Assembly (NCBI RefSeq): GCF_013387495.1
Contig: NZ_JABZEE010000028.1
Span: 124,001-188,000 of the forward strand
Source: Streptomyces sp. PKU-EA00015
Lineage (GTDB): Bacteria > Actinomycetota > Actinomycetes > Streptomycetales > Streptomycetaceae
Reading direction: 5' to 3'
DNA: 64,000 nucleotides
Within the stretch, counting starts at the first letter, position 1, and each line of letters begins with the position of its first letter. Position numbers and translations under genes: made by a program. Of this stretch, positions 49,048 to 57,579 are shown in pieces. Below the pieces are notes generated by a model. That model made no database searches and was not told the DNA's origin. It worked only from the letters and a program-made list of their open reading frames with translations.

Positions 49048-49320
49048 ATGTTCAAAATGACGTGGGCGCTGGTCGCCGAGCATGCGGACGAGTGGACTGG
49101 CAACGACTTCGGCGAGGCGGCTGCGGTCCTAAACCAGAGGGTCGGAGCGGCCGTTACAGCGAGCGGCATGAACCCCGACGCTCAGGCGCACTTTCGCGAT
49201 AGCTTCCTCGCCCCCGTCCGCGACGGCATAGCCAGTGCCGGCAAGGCGGCAGTCGAGGCTGGGCGTGGCTGGGACACGGCTGCGGGTCCTCTGCTCGTCG
49301 TCCTGACTCCCGCTGCCTGA
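49048..49320 (+). CDS. 90-residue protein, unknown; last phage-type gene
   Basis: MFKMTWALVAEHADEWTGNDFGEAAAVLNQR; Ala-rich and helical. ATG 49048 has no clear ribosome site, though the start overlaps a degenerate dispersed site. It converges with the cargo gene at 49342, 21 bp away, marking the phage-cargo boundary. Confidence 0.55.
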   Translation: MFKMTWALVAEHADEWTGNDFGEAAAVLNQRVGAAVTASGMNPDAQAHFRDSFLAPVRDGIASAGKAAVEAGRGWDTAAGPLLVVLTPAA

Positions 49321-49341
49321 ACGGAAGCGAGTACGTGGACG

Positions 49342-50283
49342 CTAATCACCCAGCAGTTGGTGTAAATCCTCCGCTGAGATGCCACATCGGAACCCTGTGT
49401 CGTCATCAAACATGTCCGCAGATGCGTCATTGAAGGCGGCAGGAGTGACCCGAGAGAAGGGGCTGGTCCAAGCTCCTGCCTTGAGCTCGTACCGGCCCGG
49501 CTCGGAGAGCGTCGAAGTCCACTCCCACGTATTGCCGCACATGTCATAGACACCGTAGGGGCTAACTCCACTGTGGTATCTGGTGACCGGGGTGGTCGAG
49601 CCGATACCGCTTTCACGAGTGTTGCACTTCGCCGGTGTCTGCTGACTGCCCCAGGGGTATATCTCGCCCCTGGGGCCTCGGGCCGTCTTCTCCCACTGCT
49701 GTGAACTCGGTAGTTCCTTGCCAGCCCACGATGCGTAGGCGGCTGCATCATGCCACGTGACGAACACTACGGGGTGATCGAGAATGCTCTCTGGGCACCT
49801 GCCCTTGGGCCAGTGCTGCGGAGTCGCGTGTCCTGTCGCTGCGACGAATCGCTCATAGTCCGAGTTCGTCACGGGGTAGAGGTCGATGTAGAAGGATGGG
49901 AGCCAGACAGGGCTATTCCCAGCTCCCGACAAGTACACGCCCGCGTCAATGAGCGCCATCTTCTTGCCGTCATGTGGGTGTCGGACCTGATGCTGCCTGG
50001 GGAGGGCCGATCCTTCCTGTGCCCGCTGGTCGGGCAACACCGAATCCAAAGAGCTGGTGAGTTTCACGAACCTTGCGTGGACCTCCGGCGAAGATGTTGC
50101 CAGGGCTGTGTCCAGGGCCGCTTGATTCACGGGGCGGATCTTGATCGTCTCGCCGCGGGCCTCCCACTTGGAGACCATGCGATCACTCACTCCGAGCTTC
50201 GCAGCGAACGCCTCGATGCTCATCCGCTGTGCCTCACGCAGCGCCCGGACTTCCAGCCCGGTCCACCTCTCAACTGTGGCCAC
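49342..50283 (-). CDS. XRE-type helix-turn-helix fused to a SUMF1/FGE-like domain
   Basis: 313 residues from GTG 50283 (AAAGGAG). Residues ~5-65 form an XRE domain (LREAQRMSIEAFAAKLGVSDRMVSKWEARG, two helices) of a type common in Streptomyces regulators. After a Pro/Gln linker comes a SUMF1/formylglycine-generating-enzyme fold: GVYLSGAGNSPVWLPSFYID, PVTNSDYERFV, HDAAAYASWAGKELPSSQQW, YPWGSQ, GVYDMCGNTWEWT and a terminal GFRCG. The Cys pair needed for formylglycine formation is not clear, so it may be a ligand-binding sensor. It is the second gene after the aminotransferase. Confidence 0.85.
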   Translation of the reverse strand: MATVERWTGLEVRALREAQRMSIEAFAAKLGVSDRMVSKWEARGETIKIRPVNQAALDTALATSSPEVHARFVKLTSSLDSVLPDQRAQEGSALPRQHQVRHPHDGKKMALIDAGVYLSGAGNSPVWLPSFYIDLYPVTNSDYERFVAATGHATPQHWPKGRCPESILDHPVVFVTWHDAAAYASWAGKELPSSQQWEKTARGPRGEIYPWGSQQTPAKCNTRESGIGSTTPVTRYHSGVSPYGVYDMCGNTWEWTSTLSEPGRYELKAGAWTSPFSRVTPAAFNDASADMFDDDTGFRCGISAEDLHQLLGD

Positions 50284-50346
50284 CCGAGACTCCTTTGAGT
50301 GAATCAACGGAGCCCAGCGTAGTCACATGATCGTCAGTGCGTGCCG

Positions 50347-51120
50347 TTACAGCGGATCTGCCGGTACCTCCATGTACGCCTTGCGAAGAGTGTCAATGAT
50401 TGGGTGGTCGTCGGTGAGGGTGGTTTCGTCGACTCCGCTGATCGCCCGGACCCCGATTGCCGAGTTGGTGGCGAAGACAGCCTGCATGCCTGCGATGTCC
50501 GCGAGCTGGACTCGCCGCTCGTCGTGCTCGTGTGTCGCCTTGAGGAGCTGCATCGTCACTCCTACGAGGATGTCCGCCTCTGGCCAGATCACCCGGTCTC
50601 CATCGAAGAAACCGATGTTCCAGGTGCCGCCCTCCGACACAAGCGACTGCTCGTCGACGAACAAGGCATCGTCGAACCCGTCGAGCTGGGCGGCTCGTCG
50701 ATGTAGAAGCTGCCCGAACAGACCAACGCTCTTCACACTCGGCAGATCCCGGACGTACTTCCTGGTCTGCACCCGCATCGGTGACAGCGGGAGGTTCGCC
50801 GCCGGCCTCGTCGTGACCAGTACTTGTGGGTCCGCCTTGGCGCCGGGGTGGCCCATGTCGAAGTTCGGGTCGAAGACCGTTACCCGCACGACGCATGCAC
50901 CCTCACTCGGGGCTACGCGCCGCGCCAGATCTTGCACGTGTTGCGGGTCCAGCTCGGCATCGAAGAGAGCCCGGCAGTCCCTCACGAGCCGTTCCAGGTG
51001 GAGCGACAGCCCACGCACGCGGCCTTCTTCGACGCGCATGGACGTGAAGTGTCCATACCCGGTGAGAGCCAGGGTCTTGAGCTGATCCACGGAGACTGGT
51101 TTGCCATTCAATTCAGCCAT
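50347..51120 (-). CDS. Class IV aminotransferase (PLP, BCAT/ADC-lyase family)
   Basis: 257 residues. GYGHFTSMRVEEGRVRGLSLHLERL is the start signature of class IV aminotransferases. The PLP lysine is in SVKSVGLFGQLL, and DDALFVDEQSLVSEGGTWNIGFFDGD is the conserved E-G-x-x-x-N segment. Family members transaminate branched-chain or D-amino acids or eliminate pyruvate from aminodeoxychorismate; the substrate here is unknown. It is divergent from the AdoMet synthetase gene and so belongs to the same cargo cluster. Confidence 0.88.
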   Translation of the reverse strand: MAELNGKPVSVDQLKTLALTGYGHFTSMRVEEGRVRGLSLHLERLVRDCRALFDAELDPQHVQDLARRVAPSEGACVVRVTVFDPNFDMGHPGAKADPQVLVTTRPAANLPLSPMRVQTRKYVRDLPSVKSVGLFGQLLHRRAAQLDGFDDALFVDEQSLVSEGGTWNIGFFDGDRVIWPEADILVGVTMQLLKATHEHDERRVQLADIAGMQAVFATNSAIGVRAISGVDETTLTDDHPIIDTLRKAYMEVPADPL

Positions 51121-51363
51121 GCGGCCAGCATGTCACCGCCATCGCGGGAGCTGATGGCAAAGGCCCTGGTCGGGGCCTCAAGTTCGGTGAAAGTTCGGTG
51201 CCAGGGCAGTGGGAGGACGTTCCGATCCCGTCGTGCCCCAGGCGAATCTTGTCCTGTCGCCGCAGACCGCTAGCACCGCGCCGAGCAGCCACTTCCACTT
51301 CCCTGCCGGGCTCACTGACGCCTGCGCTGGGCAACCCTGCCGACCCTGAGATGGGAGTTCGCC
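51121..51363. promoter_or_regulatory. Divergent promoter region of the cargo cluster
   Basis: 243 bp between the aminotransferase (-) and AdoMet synthetase (+). It carries a 10-bp direct repeat AAGTTCGGTG at 51180-51189 and 51191-51200 (11-bp period, one helical turn), a plausible operator for the HTH protein. No dispersed phage site is present. Confidence 0.5.
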
Positions 51364-52614
51364 ATGCCCCGAACGAGCATGATCTTCGGCAAGAGCCGCC
51401 TGGTCATCGAGACCGGCACCCACGAACACGATGGGACAACCATCGTCGAGCGCAAGGGGCTCGGACACCCCGACACCCTTGCCGACCACCTGGCCGAACG
51501 ACTGTCCCGGGCGTACAGCCGCTACACCGTGAAGCACTTCGGCGCCGTGCTGCACCACAACTTCGACAAGCTCGCCCTCCTGGGTGGGGCAAGCGAGGTC
51601 CGCTACGGCGGCGGCAAGATGACTGCCCCGGTCCGGGTTCTGGTCAACGGGCGAGCCGCGCCCGCCTGCGGCGGCGACAGCATCCCCGTCCTGGAGATCG
51701 TCGAGGCGGAGGTCCGGGAGTTCTTCGCTGAGCGCCTTCCGGAGGTCTCGGATCACCTCGACATCACTTTCAACATCACGAGCAATTCGAGCCCCGGTGC
51801 CGTGCTGACCGGCGATGCGGTCCCGGACAGGACCCGCTGGTTCAACCCGCGGTCCATCGACGACCTCCGCGAGCGCCGAGTCAGGCTCTCGAACGACACG
51901 TCGCTCGGTACGGGCTGGGCGCCGGAGAACCCCTTCGAGTCGTTCGTGCGCGAGCTGGTGGACCACCTCTCCGGACAGAGCGACTTCAGGCTTGCCCACG
52001 CCTGGTGCGGCTCGGACGTGAAGCTCATGGGCTACTGGGATGGAGAAGGCGCGGACATCGTGCTGTGCGTGCCGCAGAAGTCGCGCCACGTCAGCAGCCG
52101 GGCGGAGTACATCCGCAACACCGAGAGCGTCCTCGCCGAGTGCCACCGGCTCGCCGACATCCGCCTTCCCGGCGCCGAGGCCCGCTTCCGGCTCAACGCA
52201 CGCGACATGCCCGAGAAGGACGAGCTCTACCTCACCTACACGGGAAGCTCAATCGAGTCGGGCGACGAGGGAGTCGTCGGCCGGGGCAACCGCGTCAACG
52301 GCCTCATCACCCCTCTGCGCCCGATGAATCTGGAAGGCGCCAACGGCAAGAACCCCGTGTATCACGTCGGCAAGCTCTACAACATCGCTGCGCAGCGCCT
52401 CGCGCACCGCCTGCATGAAGCGACCGATGGGCAGGCCGAGGTGCACCTCGTCAGCACCACGGGGCAGCGGCTCGACCAGCCCTGGCGCATCCTGGTTCGC
52501 CTCTCCTCCCACGATGTTGAGATCGACAAGGTCCAGGCGCTCGTTGCCGAGGCCCTTGAGGCGTTCCCGGCCCTGACGGACGAGCTCGTCTCGGACGGGA
52601 TCGTGCTGAGCTGA
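51364..52614 (+). CDS. Archaeal-type S-adenosylmethionine synthetase
   Basis: 416 residues. IVERKGLGHPDTLADHLAERLS, HHNFDKLALLGG, RYGGGKMTAPV, NSSPGAVLTGD and YLTYTGSSIESGDEGVVGRGNR, then GLITPLRPMNLEGANGKNPVYHVGKLYN are the conserved blocks of the archaeal methionine adenosyltransferase family, distinct from bacterial MetK. It makes AdoMet from methionine and ATP. ATG 51364 with GGGAG. It is first in a run of six rightward genes with 1- to 8-bp overlaps, so it is co-expressed with them. Confidence 0.92.
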   Translation: MPRTSMIFGKSRLVIETGTHEHDGTTIVERKGLGHPDTLADHLAERLSRAYSRYTVKHFGAVLHHNFDKLALLGGASEVRYGGGKMTAPVRVLVNGRAAPACGGDSIPVLEIVEAEVREFFAERLPEVSDHLDITFNITSNSSPGAVLTGDAVPDRTRWFNPRSIDDLRERRVRLSNDTSLGTGWAPENPFESFVRELVDHLSGQSDFRLAHAWCGSDVKLMGYWDGEGADIVLCVPQKSRHVSSRAEYIRNTESVLAECHRLADIRLPGAEARFRLNARDMPEKDELYLTYTGSSIESGDEGVVGRGNRVNGLITPLRPMNLEGANGKNPVYHVGKLYNIAAQRLAHRLHEATDGQAEVHLVSTTGQRLDQPWRILVRLSSHDVEIDKVQALVAEALEAFPALTDELVSDGIVLS

Positions 52615-53537
52615 TGACGACGCACACGCTCGGAGAAGTGCCGCCGGGGTGCCGCCGGCGCCTTCTCGATCACTACGGCCCATCGGCGGAGGCGTGGCTT
52701 CGGGCCGCCCCGTGCCTCCTGGCCGAGGCGGCGGAGCGCTGGAAGCTCTCGTTGCAGGGCTATCACGATGCGGGACACGCCTCTGCCATCGCCCTGGCGA
52801 CCGCCCTCGACGGGACTCCGTTGATCCTCAAGGCGTGGTACGAGTCGCTCCGCTACCGCCACGAGATCGCTGCACTGCACGTGTGGACTGGCGGTCCGAT
52901 CGCGGACGTCATCGAGACGGCGGACGACCTGTCGGTGGCCTCCCTGGAGCTGGTGGGAGGCCAGCCCGGCGGCGCCGCTCGTCTCTCGCGTGAGAGACAT
53001 ATGGTGGCCGCTGCGATCCAGGGGCTTCACTCCCTCGGCCAGAAGAGACCGACGCCGGCTCTTCCCAGCCTTGCCCACTTCCACCAGGAGGTGGTTGTGC
53101 CCCGCATCCACCAGCGGGCACAGAGCCTCGATCTTGGGCCAATGGGGACGCTCGTGGAGGAGGCGTGCGAGGGGCTCTCCAGCCTGCGGGAAGACCCCAC
53201 CCGGACCACGGTCCTTCATGCCGATCTGTACCGGGAGAACGTGATATTCGACGGAGGAGGGCATCCGCGCCTGATCGATCCGCACCCCTTGGTGGGAGAC
53301 GCGGCATTCGACTGGGCCTTCTGGACGGTCTACTACGACCTTGAGGGGGGAGTGGCGGATCGGCTGGCCACTGCTTCTCGGATCTCCCGCATCCCCGTCC
53401 CAGAGATCACGCCGTGGTGCAGGGCCCTCGCGGTTGACGGCTTCCTCTACTACACGGAGATCCACGATCCCGCGAAGCCGAAGATCGCGAAGGTGTTGTC
53501 CTCGCTGATGGCCTCCAGCCCGGGGAGCGAGCGGTGA
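52614..53537 (+). CDS. Aminoglycoside/streptomycin phosphotransferase-like kinase
   Basis: 307 residues; ATG overlaps the AdoMet synthetase stop. Kinase-like fold: ALDGTPLILKAWYESLRYRHEI (Lys and Glu of the ATP site), the catalytic loop VLHADLYRENVIFDG and the Mg-binding RLIDPHPLVGDAAFDWAFW. It is closest in pattern to streptomycin 6-kinase-type enzymes. In this cluster it more likely phosphorylates a pathway intermediate than gives resistance; that is inference. Confidence 0.85.
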   Translation: MTTHTLGEVPPGCRRRLLDHYGPSAEAWLRAAPCLLAEAAERWKLSLQGYHDAGHASAIALATALDGTPLILKAWYESLRYRHEIAALHVWTGGPIADVIETADDLSVASLELVGGQPGGAARLSRERHMVAAAIQGLHSLGQKRPTPALPSLAHFHQEVVVPRIHQRAQSLDLGPMGTLVEEACEGLSSLREDPTRTTVLHADLYRENVIFDGGGHPRLIDPHPLVGDAAFDWAFWTVYYDLEGGVADRLATASRISRIPVPEITPWCRALAVDGFLYYTEIHDPAKPKIAKVLSSLMASSPGSER

Positions 53538-54244
53538 CGACATTCATCCTCCGTCACGGGCAAACCGACTACAGCAAGCAGTACCTCGTCAACGGAGACC
53601 CAGCCCACGCCATCCGACTGACTGAAGAAGGCGTGCGATCATGCCGGAACGCGTGGTTCGTACTCCCACTCCACAGGGTGCGCACATGGCTGGCGAGCGA
53701 GTTTCCGCGCGCCCAGCAGACGGCTTCCCTGCTGATGGGAGTACCTGCGTCGAGGCTCGTGGTGGACGCTCGGCTCAACGAGCTGGACTACGGGAAGTTC
53801 GAAGGCGGCCCGTTCCTGGAGTACGCCTCGTGGCTCGATCATCATGGCGGGTCAAAGCGCCCGCCGGGTGCCCGAGAGGCCCAGCGAGAGGGCATCCGGA
53901 GGATGCTCTCTGGGGTACGCGCGGCCCTGGACTACCCGGGGCCTCGCGTCCTCGTCTGCCACGGCTTGCTGGTGTCGATCCTTCTCTGGCATCGAGACCG
54001 CTCCCCCGGCGAGGCTATGCCGCTGTTCTTCCCGGAAGCCCCATGCGTCGAGCCGCTCACCGTTTCCGACGAGGCGCTGGACGAGTGGGTCGGGACCCTG
54101 CTGGCTGATCTTGACGGAGAGAAGCCACAAGATCGAGGTGGGCGCGGTGACGCCGTGATATTGCGGGTCGATGGGGGTTCGGCAGTTGCTACCTTCGACC
54201 GTGTAGACCACTCGCCGGAGGAGAAGGAACCCCCTCATGCATGA
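53534..54244 (+). CDS. Histidine phosphatase (phosphoglycerate mutase-like)
   Basis: 236 residues. Catalytic FILRHGQTDYS at the N-terminus, SEFPRAQQTASLLMG, RLNELDYGKFEG and the second His in VLVCHGLLVS define the RHG superfamily. It pairs with the kinase upstream, suggesting phosphorylation followed by dephosphorylation of an intermediate. GTG overlaps the kinase stop; the end overlaps the next gene by 8 bp. Confidence 0.9.
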   Translation: MTTFILRHGQTDYSKQYLVNGDPAHAIRLTEEGVRSCRNAWFVLPLHRVRTWLASEFPRAQQTASLLMGVPASRLVVDARLNELDYGKFEGGPFLEYASWLDHHGGSKRPPGAREAQREGIRRMLSGVRAALDYPGPRVLVCHGLLVSILLWHRDRSPGEAMPLFFPEAPCVEPLTVSDEALDEWVGTLLADLDGEKPQDRGGRGDAVILRVDGGSAVATFDRVDHSPEEKEPPHA

Positions 54245-55529
54245 TGCCCGCGCCCTGATTGAAATGGGTGCCGAAGCGGTACGTCGCCTCGCTCGCCGCG
54301 GATACTCGCTGGACCTGTCCGCGCTGGAGAGCCTCCAGTCGCGGCGGAACCAGAACATCCGCTCGGCCGACGAGCTGCGGGCAGAGTCCAAGCGAGTGGC
54401 AAGCGAGGTCCAGCAGACGGCGAAGCAGGGCGGAGACATCTCCAAGCTGAAGGAGCGCGCCCGCGAGATCAAGGATCAGATCCGCGAGATCGAAGCCGAT
54501 CAGGATAAGGTGCAGGACGAGCTTCGCAACCTCCTCCTCAGCATCCCGAACCTCCCTGACGATAGGGCTCCGGAGGGCGACTCCGAGGAGTTCGCGGTCG
54601 AGGTCCGCCGGGTGGGGACTCCGCCGGCCTTCTCCTTCGAGCCGAAGGATCACGTCGATCTCGGCGAGGCAACCGGCATCCTCGACTTCGCACGGGCGAC
54701 GAAGCTCTCCGGCCCTCGCTTTGCCGTCTCGCGTGGAGCGGGCGCCGCGCTGGAGCGTGCGCTGGTAACGCTCTTCCTTGACATCCACACGCGTCGGCAC
54801 GACTACGTCGAGCACTCGGTCCCGTTCCTGGTCACCCGCAAGACCATGACCGGCACGGGTCAGCTGCCGAAGTTCGAGGAGGACCTGTTCAAGACCGGCG
54901 TCGCCGATCGTGAGCTGTTCCTGATCCCGACCGCCGAGGTCCCGCTGACCAATCTCTACGCGGACGAGATCATCCCGTCGGCTGAGCTGCCGGTCGCGCT
55001 CACCGCCCAGACGCCGTGCTTCCGCTCGGAGGCCGGATCGTACGGCCGCGACACTCGGGGCCTCATCCGCCAGCACCAGTTCACCAAGGTCGAGATGGTG
55101 CGGATCTGCGACCCCGAGGATGCCGACACCGAGCTGGAGAAGATGCTTGGCCACGCCGAAGCCTGTCTGAAGGAGTTGGGCCTCGCGTACCGCGTGGTCA
55201 CACTTGCGGCTGGCGACACCGGCTTCTCCGCCCAGCTCACCTACGACCTTGAGGTGTGGCTTCCCAGCCAGAACACCTACCGCGAGATTTCGTCTGTCTC
55301 GAACTTCGGCACCTTCCAGGCCCGCCGCGCGAACATCCGTACGCGTGGCGCGGACGGCAAACCCAAGCTGGTGGCCACGCTCAACGGCTCGGGTCTGCCC
55401 ATCGGCCGCACTCTGGCCGCGCTGCTCGAACAGGGGCAGCAACAGGACGGCTCGATCGTCCTTCCCGAATCACTCGTCCCGTACCTCGGCTTCCGCCGAA
55501 TCTCGGCGGACGGAACACCGGAGGCATAG
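54237..55529 (+). CDS. Seryl-tRNA synthetase (secondary copy)
   Basis: 430 residues, full length. The N-terminal coiled-coil arm that grips tRNA-Ser runs from about 30 to 105 (ELRAESKRVASEVQQTAKQG...KLKERAREIKDQIREIEADQ as separate helices). The catalytic domain shows the SerRS serine-site TAEVPLTNLY, motif 2 CFRSEAGSYGRDTRGLIRQH and motif 3 NGSGLPIGRTLAALLE. A host housekeeping copy is expected elsewhere, so this one probably supplies Ser-AMP or Ser-tRNA to the cargo pathway, or is a resistant replacement. Confidence 0.93.
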   Translation: MHDARALIEMGAEAVRRLARRGYSLDLSALESLQSRRNQNIRSADELRAESKRVASEVQQTAKQGGDISKLKERAREIKDQIREIEADQDKVQDELRNLLLSIPNLPDDRAPEGDSEEFAVEVRRVGTPPAFSFEPKDHVDLGEATGILDFARATKLSGPRFAVSRGAGAALERALVTLFLDIHTRRHDYVEHSVPFLVTRKTMTGTGQLPKFEEDLFKTGVADRELFLIPTAEVPLTNLYADEIIPSAELPVALTAQTPCFRSEAGSYGRDTRGLIRQHQFTKVEMVRICDPEDADTELEKMLGHAEACLKELGLAYRVVTLAAGDTGFSAQLTYDLEVWLPSQNTYREISSVSNFGTFQARRANIRTRGADGKPKLVATLNGSGLPIGRTLAALLEQGQQQDGSIVLPESLVPYLGFRRISADGTPEA

Positions 55530-56545
55530 TGCTCGTCGGCGTCTGCGACTTTCCTGGTAGCTACGCTTTCCCCCCTGCCGGATACGGCGGGATCGAACGA
55601 TGGCTTTGGGCGGTCGCAGTAGGCGCCCGAGCCGCAGGCGCCGACGTACACCTCCTGGGCCCGGGATGGCTCCCGGATCTGGAACCCGAATGGGTTCGCA
55701 AGCCGGTCCGTCTTGAGGATGTTACTGCGGGCTCGCTGGCCGAGCGCGAGCTCAAAGCCGCTGGCTATGACCTCCTGATCGTCGGCCACGAGTATCCGTC
55801 GCTGCCTGCCTGGGTGCGAACCTGGAGCCAACTGGACTGCGACGTAGCCACGTTCCAGCACTCCCCAGTGTTCCAGCACACCGATTCCGCGTTCGACGGC
55901 AAACGGTCACGTCTCTACTGCTACTCGCCCGAGATGATCGAGCGATACGCAGACCACCAGCCGGTTCCGGAACTGGCTGTCCACCTGGGCCTCAATGAGG
56001 AGGAGCCGCCGGCCGCGAAGGGGCGAGACCTGGTGTGGCTCGGTCGCATAGACGCGGAGAAGGCCCCCCACCTCGCAGCGAGAGCCGCTCAGATACTCGG
56101 TCGCCGTATCCGCATCGTGGGCCCCGTCTTCGACGAGGACTACGTACGCAGCCACGAAGAGGTTTTCTCCGCGGACAACGTGGAGTGGGTCGGCGAACTC
56201 GGGGGCCCGGCCAAGACGGCCGCCATCCGTGGCGCCTCCGTGTTCGTCTACACCTACGAGCGCAACTATGTGGAAGCGGGCGCCGCCGTCTTCGGCGAGT
56301 CCCTCCGGGCGGGAACACCCATAGCCGCCCTTACGTGGCGGGAGGGAACCTGCGCCCAAGCCGCGCTCTGCGACCGCACGGGCGTAACGACAGTCGTCTC
56401 GCCGGACGCGGACGACGAGACGGCATCCCAGGCCCTCGCCGAGGCAATCGAATGTGCTATCGCACTGGACCACGCCGAGGTCCAAGCCGTTGGCCAACAC
56501 CGCTTTGACCCGACACGGCACTTCGAGGCCATGGCGGCACGCTGA
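55529..56545 (+). CDS. Glycosyltransferase (GT4-like)
   Basis: 338 residues from GTG 55529 (TAGTG overlap). GDFP-type start (VGVCDFPGSYAFPPAGYGGIERWLW), then the second Rossmann half: DLVWLGRIDAEKAPHLAARAAQILG, RIRIVGP, VEWVGELGGPAKTAAIRGASVFVY and FGESLRAGTPIAAL with the conserved Glu region. It would transfer a sugar from a nucleotide donor to the product; the acceptor is unknown. Confidence 0.87.
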   Translation: MLVGVCDFPGSYAFPPAGYGGIERWLWAVAVGARAAGADVHLLGPGWLPDLEPEWVRKPVRLEDVTAGSLAERELKAAGYDLLIVGHEYPSLPAWVRTWSQLDCDVATFQHSPVFQHTDSAFDGKRSRLYCYSPEMIERYADHQPVPELAVHLGLNEEEPPAAKGRDLVWLGRIDAEKAPHLAARAAQILGRRIRIVGPVFDEDYVRSHEEVFSADNVEWVGELGGPAKTAAIRGASVFVYTYERNYVEAGAAVFGESLRAGTPIAALTWREGTCAQAALCDRTGVTTVVSPDADDETASQALAEAIECAIALDHAEVQAVGQHRFDPTRHFEAMAAR

Positions 56546-57522
56546 TGCTGATCGGGTCGCCCGCACATCAGATAGCAACCGCGCTTCGACAAGTCCTCGG
56601 GCAAAGCTGGGACTTCACGATCGACGGCACAGATCTTGAGATCTGCCACCGCCATCGAGGCTCGCCTTATGCACCGCCTCGCCGATCACCGTCGTGGGCC
56701 GAACTCCTGACGACCTTGGAGGACGCCTTTGCCGCCCGCGGTGTTCCTCGCGACGCGTGCATCCCGCTTCGCTGGGGGCGTGAGACCGAGCTGGCTATCT
56801 CAGCAGTTCAAGCGCTCGACCCCCTACTCAAAGACGGTCGCCCTACGACCTACCGCAGCGGGTTTCTCCCGCAACCAGTAGTGCGATTCACTGGTGAGAG
56901 AGACGGAAAGGGGGATCTTCTCGACGGCTATCTGACTTCTTTCGTCAACGTCTCGCGCGTACAGCCGATCCAGAGCATCGACGAGTACGCGGCCGTCCTG
57001 GACGACTGGCTCTACGTCCTGTCACAACTCGGCTTCCACGCACGGCACATAAGCCTCTACGGTCAGCTCAAGGTCTGGTACCGCCGGCAGGTCGCCGGAG
57101 TGACCCTCATGTTCCGCCACCTGGATCTCACGCTCGGCGACATCGTACTTCTTTGGAACATTGAGCACCCTCAGCGCATGGCCGTCGACCTCGGCACGGG
57201 CCTTGAGCGCTTAGCCTGGGCCCGGACTCTCCAGAACTGGAATGAGCTGGTCTTCGGATCACTCGCCGGGGCGGCTCCCGATTCCACGTTGGACGCGCTC
57301 CGCACGGCGACTCTCCTGCTCGGCAACGGCATCACGCCTGCTGCACGGGGCGCGGGCGGGATTACGCGCCGGGTACTCAGCACGCTTACACCTGCATCAA
57401 TGCGCTTGGGAGTCAGCGCCGCGGTCCGATCCTCACACCACTATTGGACGACCATCGCAGCGCTTCCCGTTCCTTGGCCCGCTATTGCCGCCACCATCGA
57501 GCAGGAGATCGCCCGTCGCTAA
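56545..57522 (+). CDS. Class II aminoacyl-tRNA synthetase-like protein (AlaRS-type motif 3), unknown role
   Basis: 325 residues. The best recognisable element is AVDLGTGLERLAWARTLQNW, matching motif 3 of alanyl-tRNA synthetases (VDTGMGLERL). The preceding GDIVLLWNIEHP resembles the AlaRS segment that lies just before motif 3. No editing domain, no anticodon-like domain and no clear motif 2 arginine were found. It could be an amino-acid-activating or amide-forming enzyme. It overlaps the glycosyltransferase stop and ends the operon before a terminator. Confidence 0.6.
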   Translation: MLIGSPAHQIATALRQVLGQSWDFTIDGTDLEICHRHRGSPYAPPRRSPSWAELLTTLEDAFAARGVPRDACIPLRWGRETELAISAVQALDPLLKDGRPTTYRSGFLPQPVVRFTGERDGKGDLLDGYLTSFVNVSRVQPIQSIDEYAAVLDDWLYVLSQLGFHARHISLYGQLKVWYRRQVAGVTLMFRHLDLTLGDIVLLWNIEHPQRMAVDLGTGLERLAWARTLQNWNELVFGSLAGAAPDSTLDALRTATLLLGNGITPAARGAGGITRRVLSTLTPASMRLGVSAAVRSSHHYWTTIAALPVPWPAIAATIEQEIARR

Positions 57523-57529
57523 GGTGACT

Positions 57530-57564
57530 CGAAGGGCCCCCAGTCTGTCGGTTGGGGCCCTTCG
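57530..57564. terminator. Bidirectional terminator between cargo operon and Type III R-M genes
   Basis: 11-bp perfect stem CGAAGGGCCCC / GGGGCCCTTCG with a 13-nt loop between convergent genes. Confidence 0.85.
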
Positions 57565-57579
57565 CCGTGATCCGAGGGT

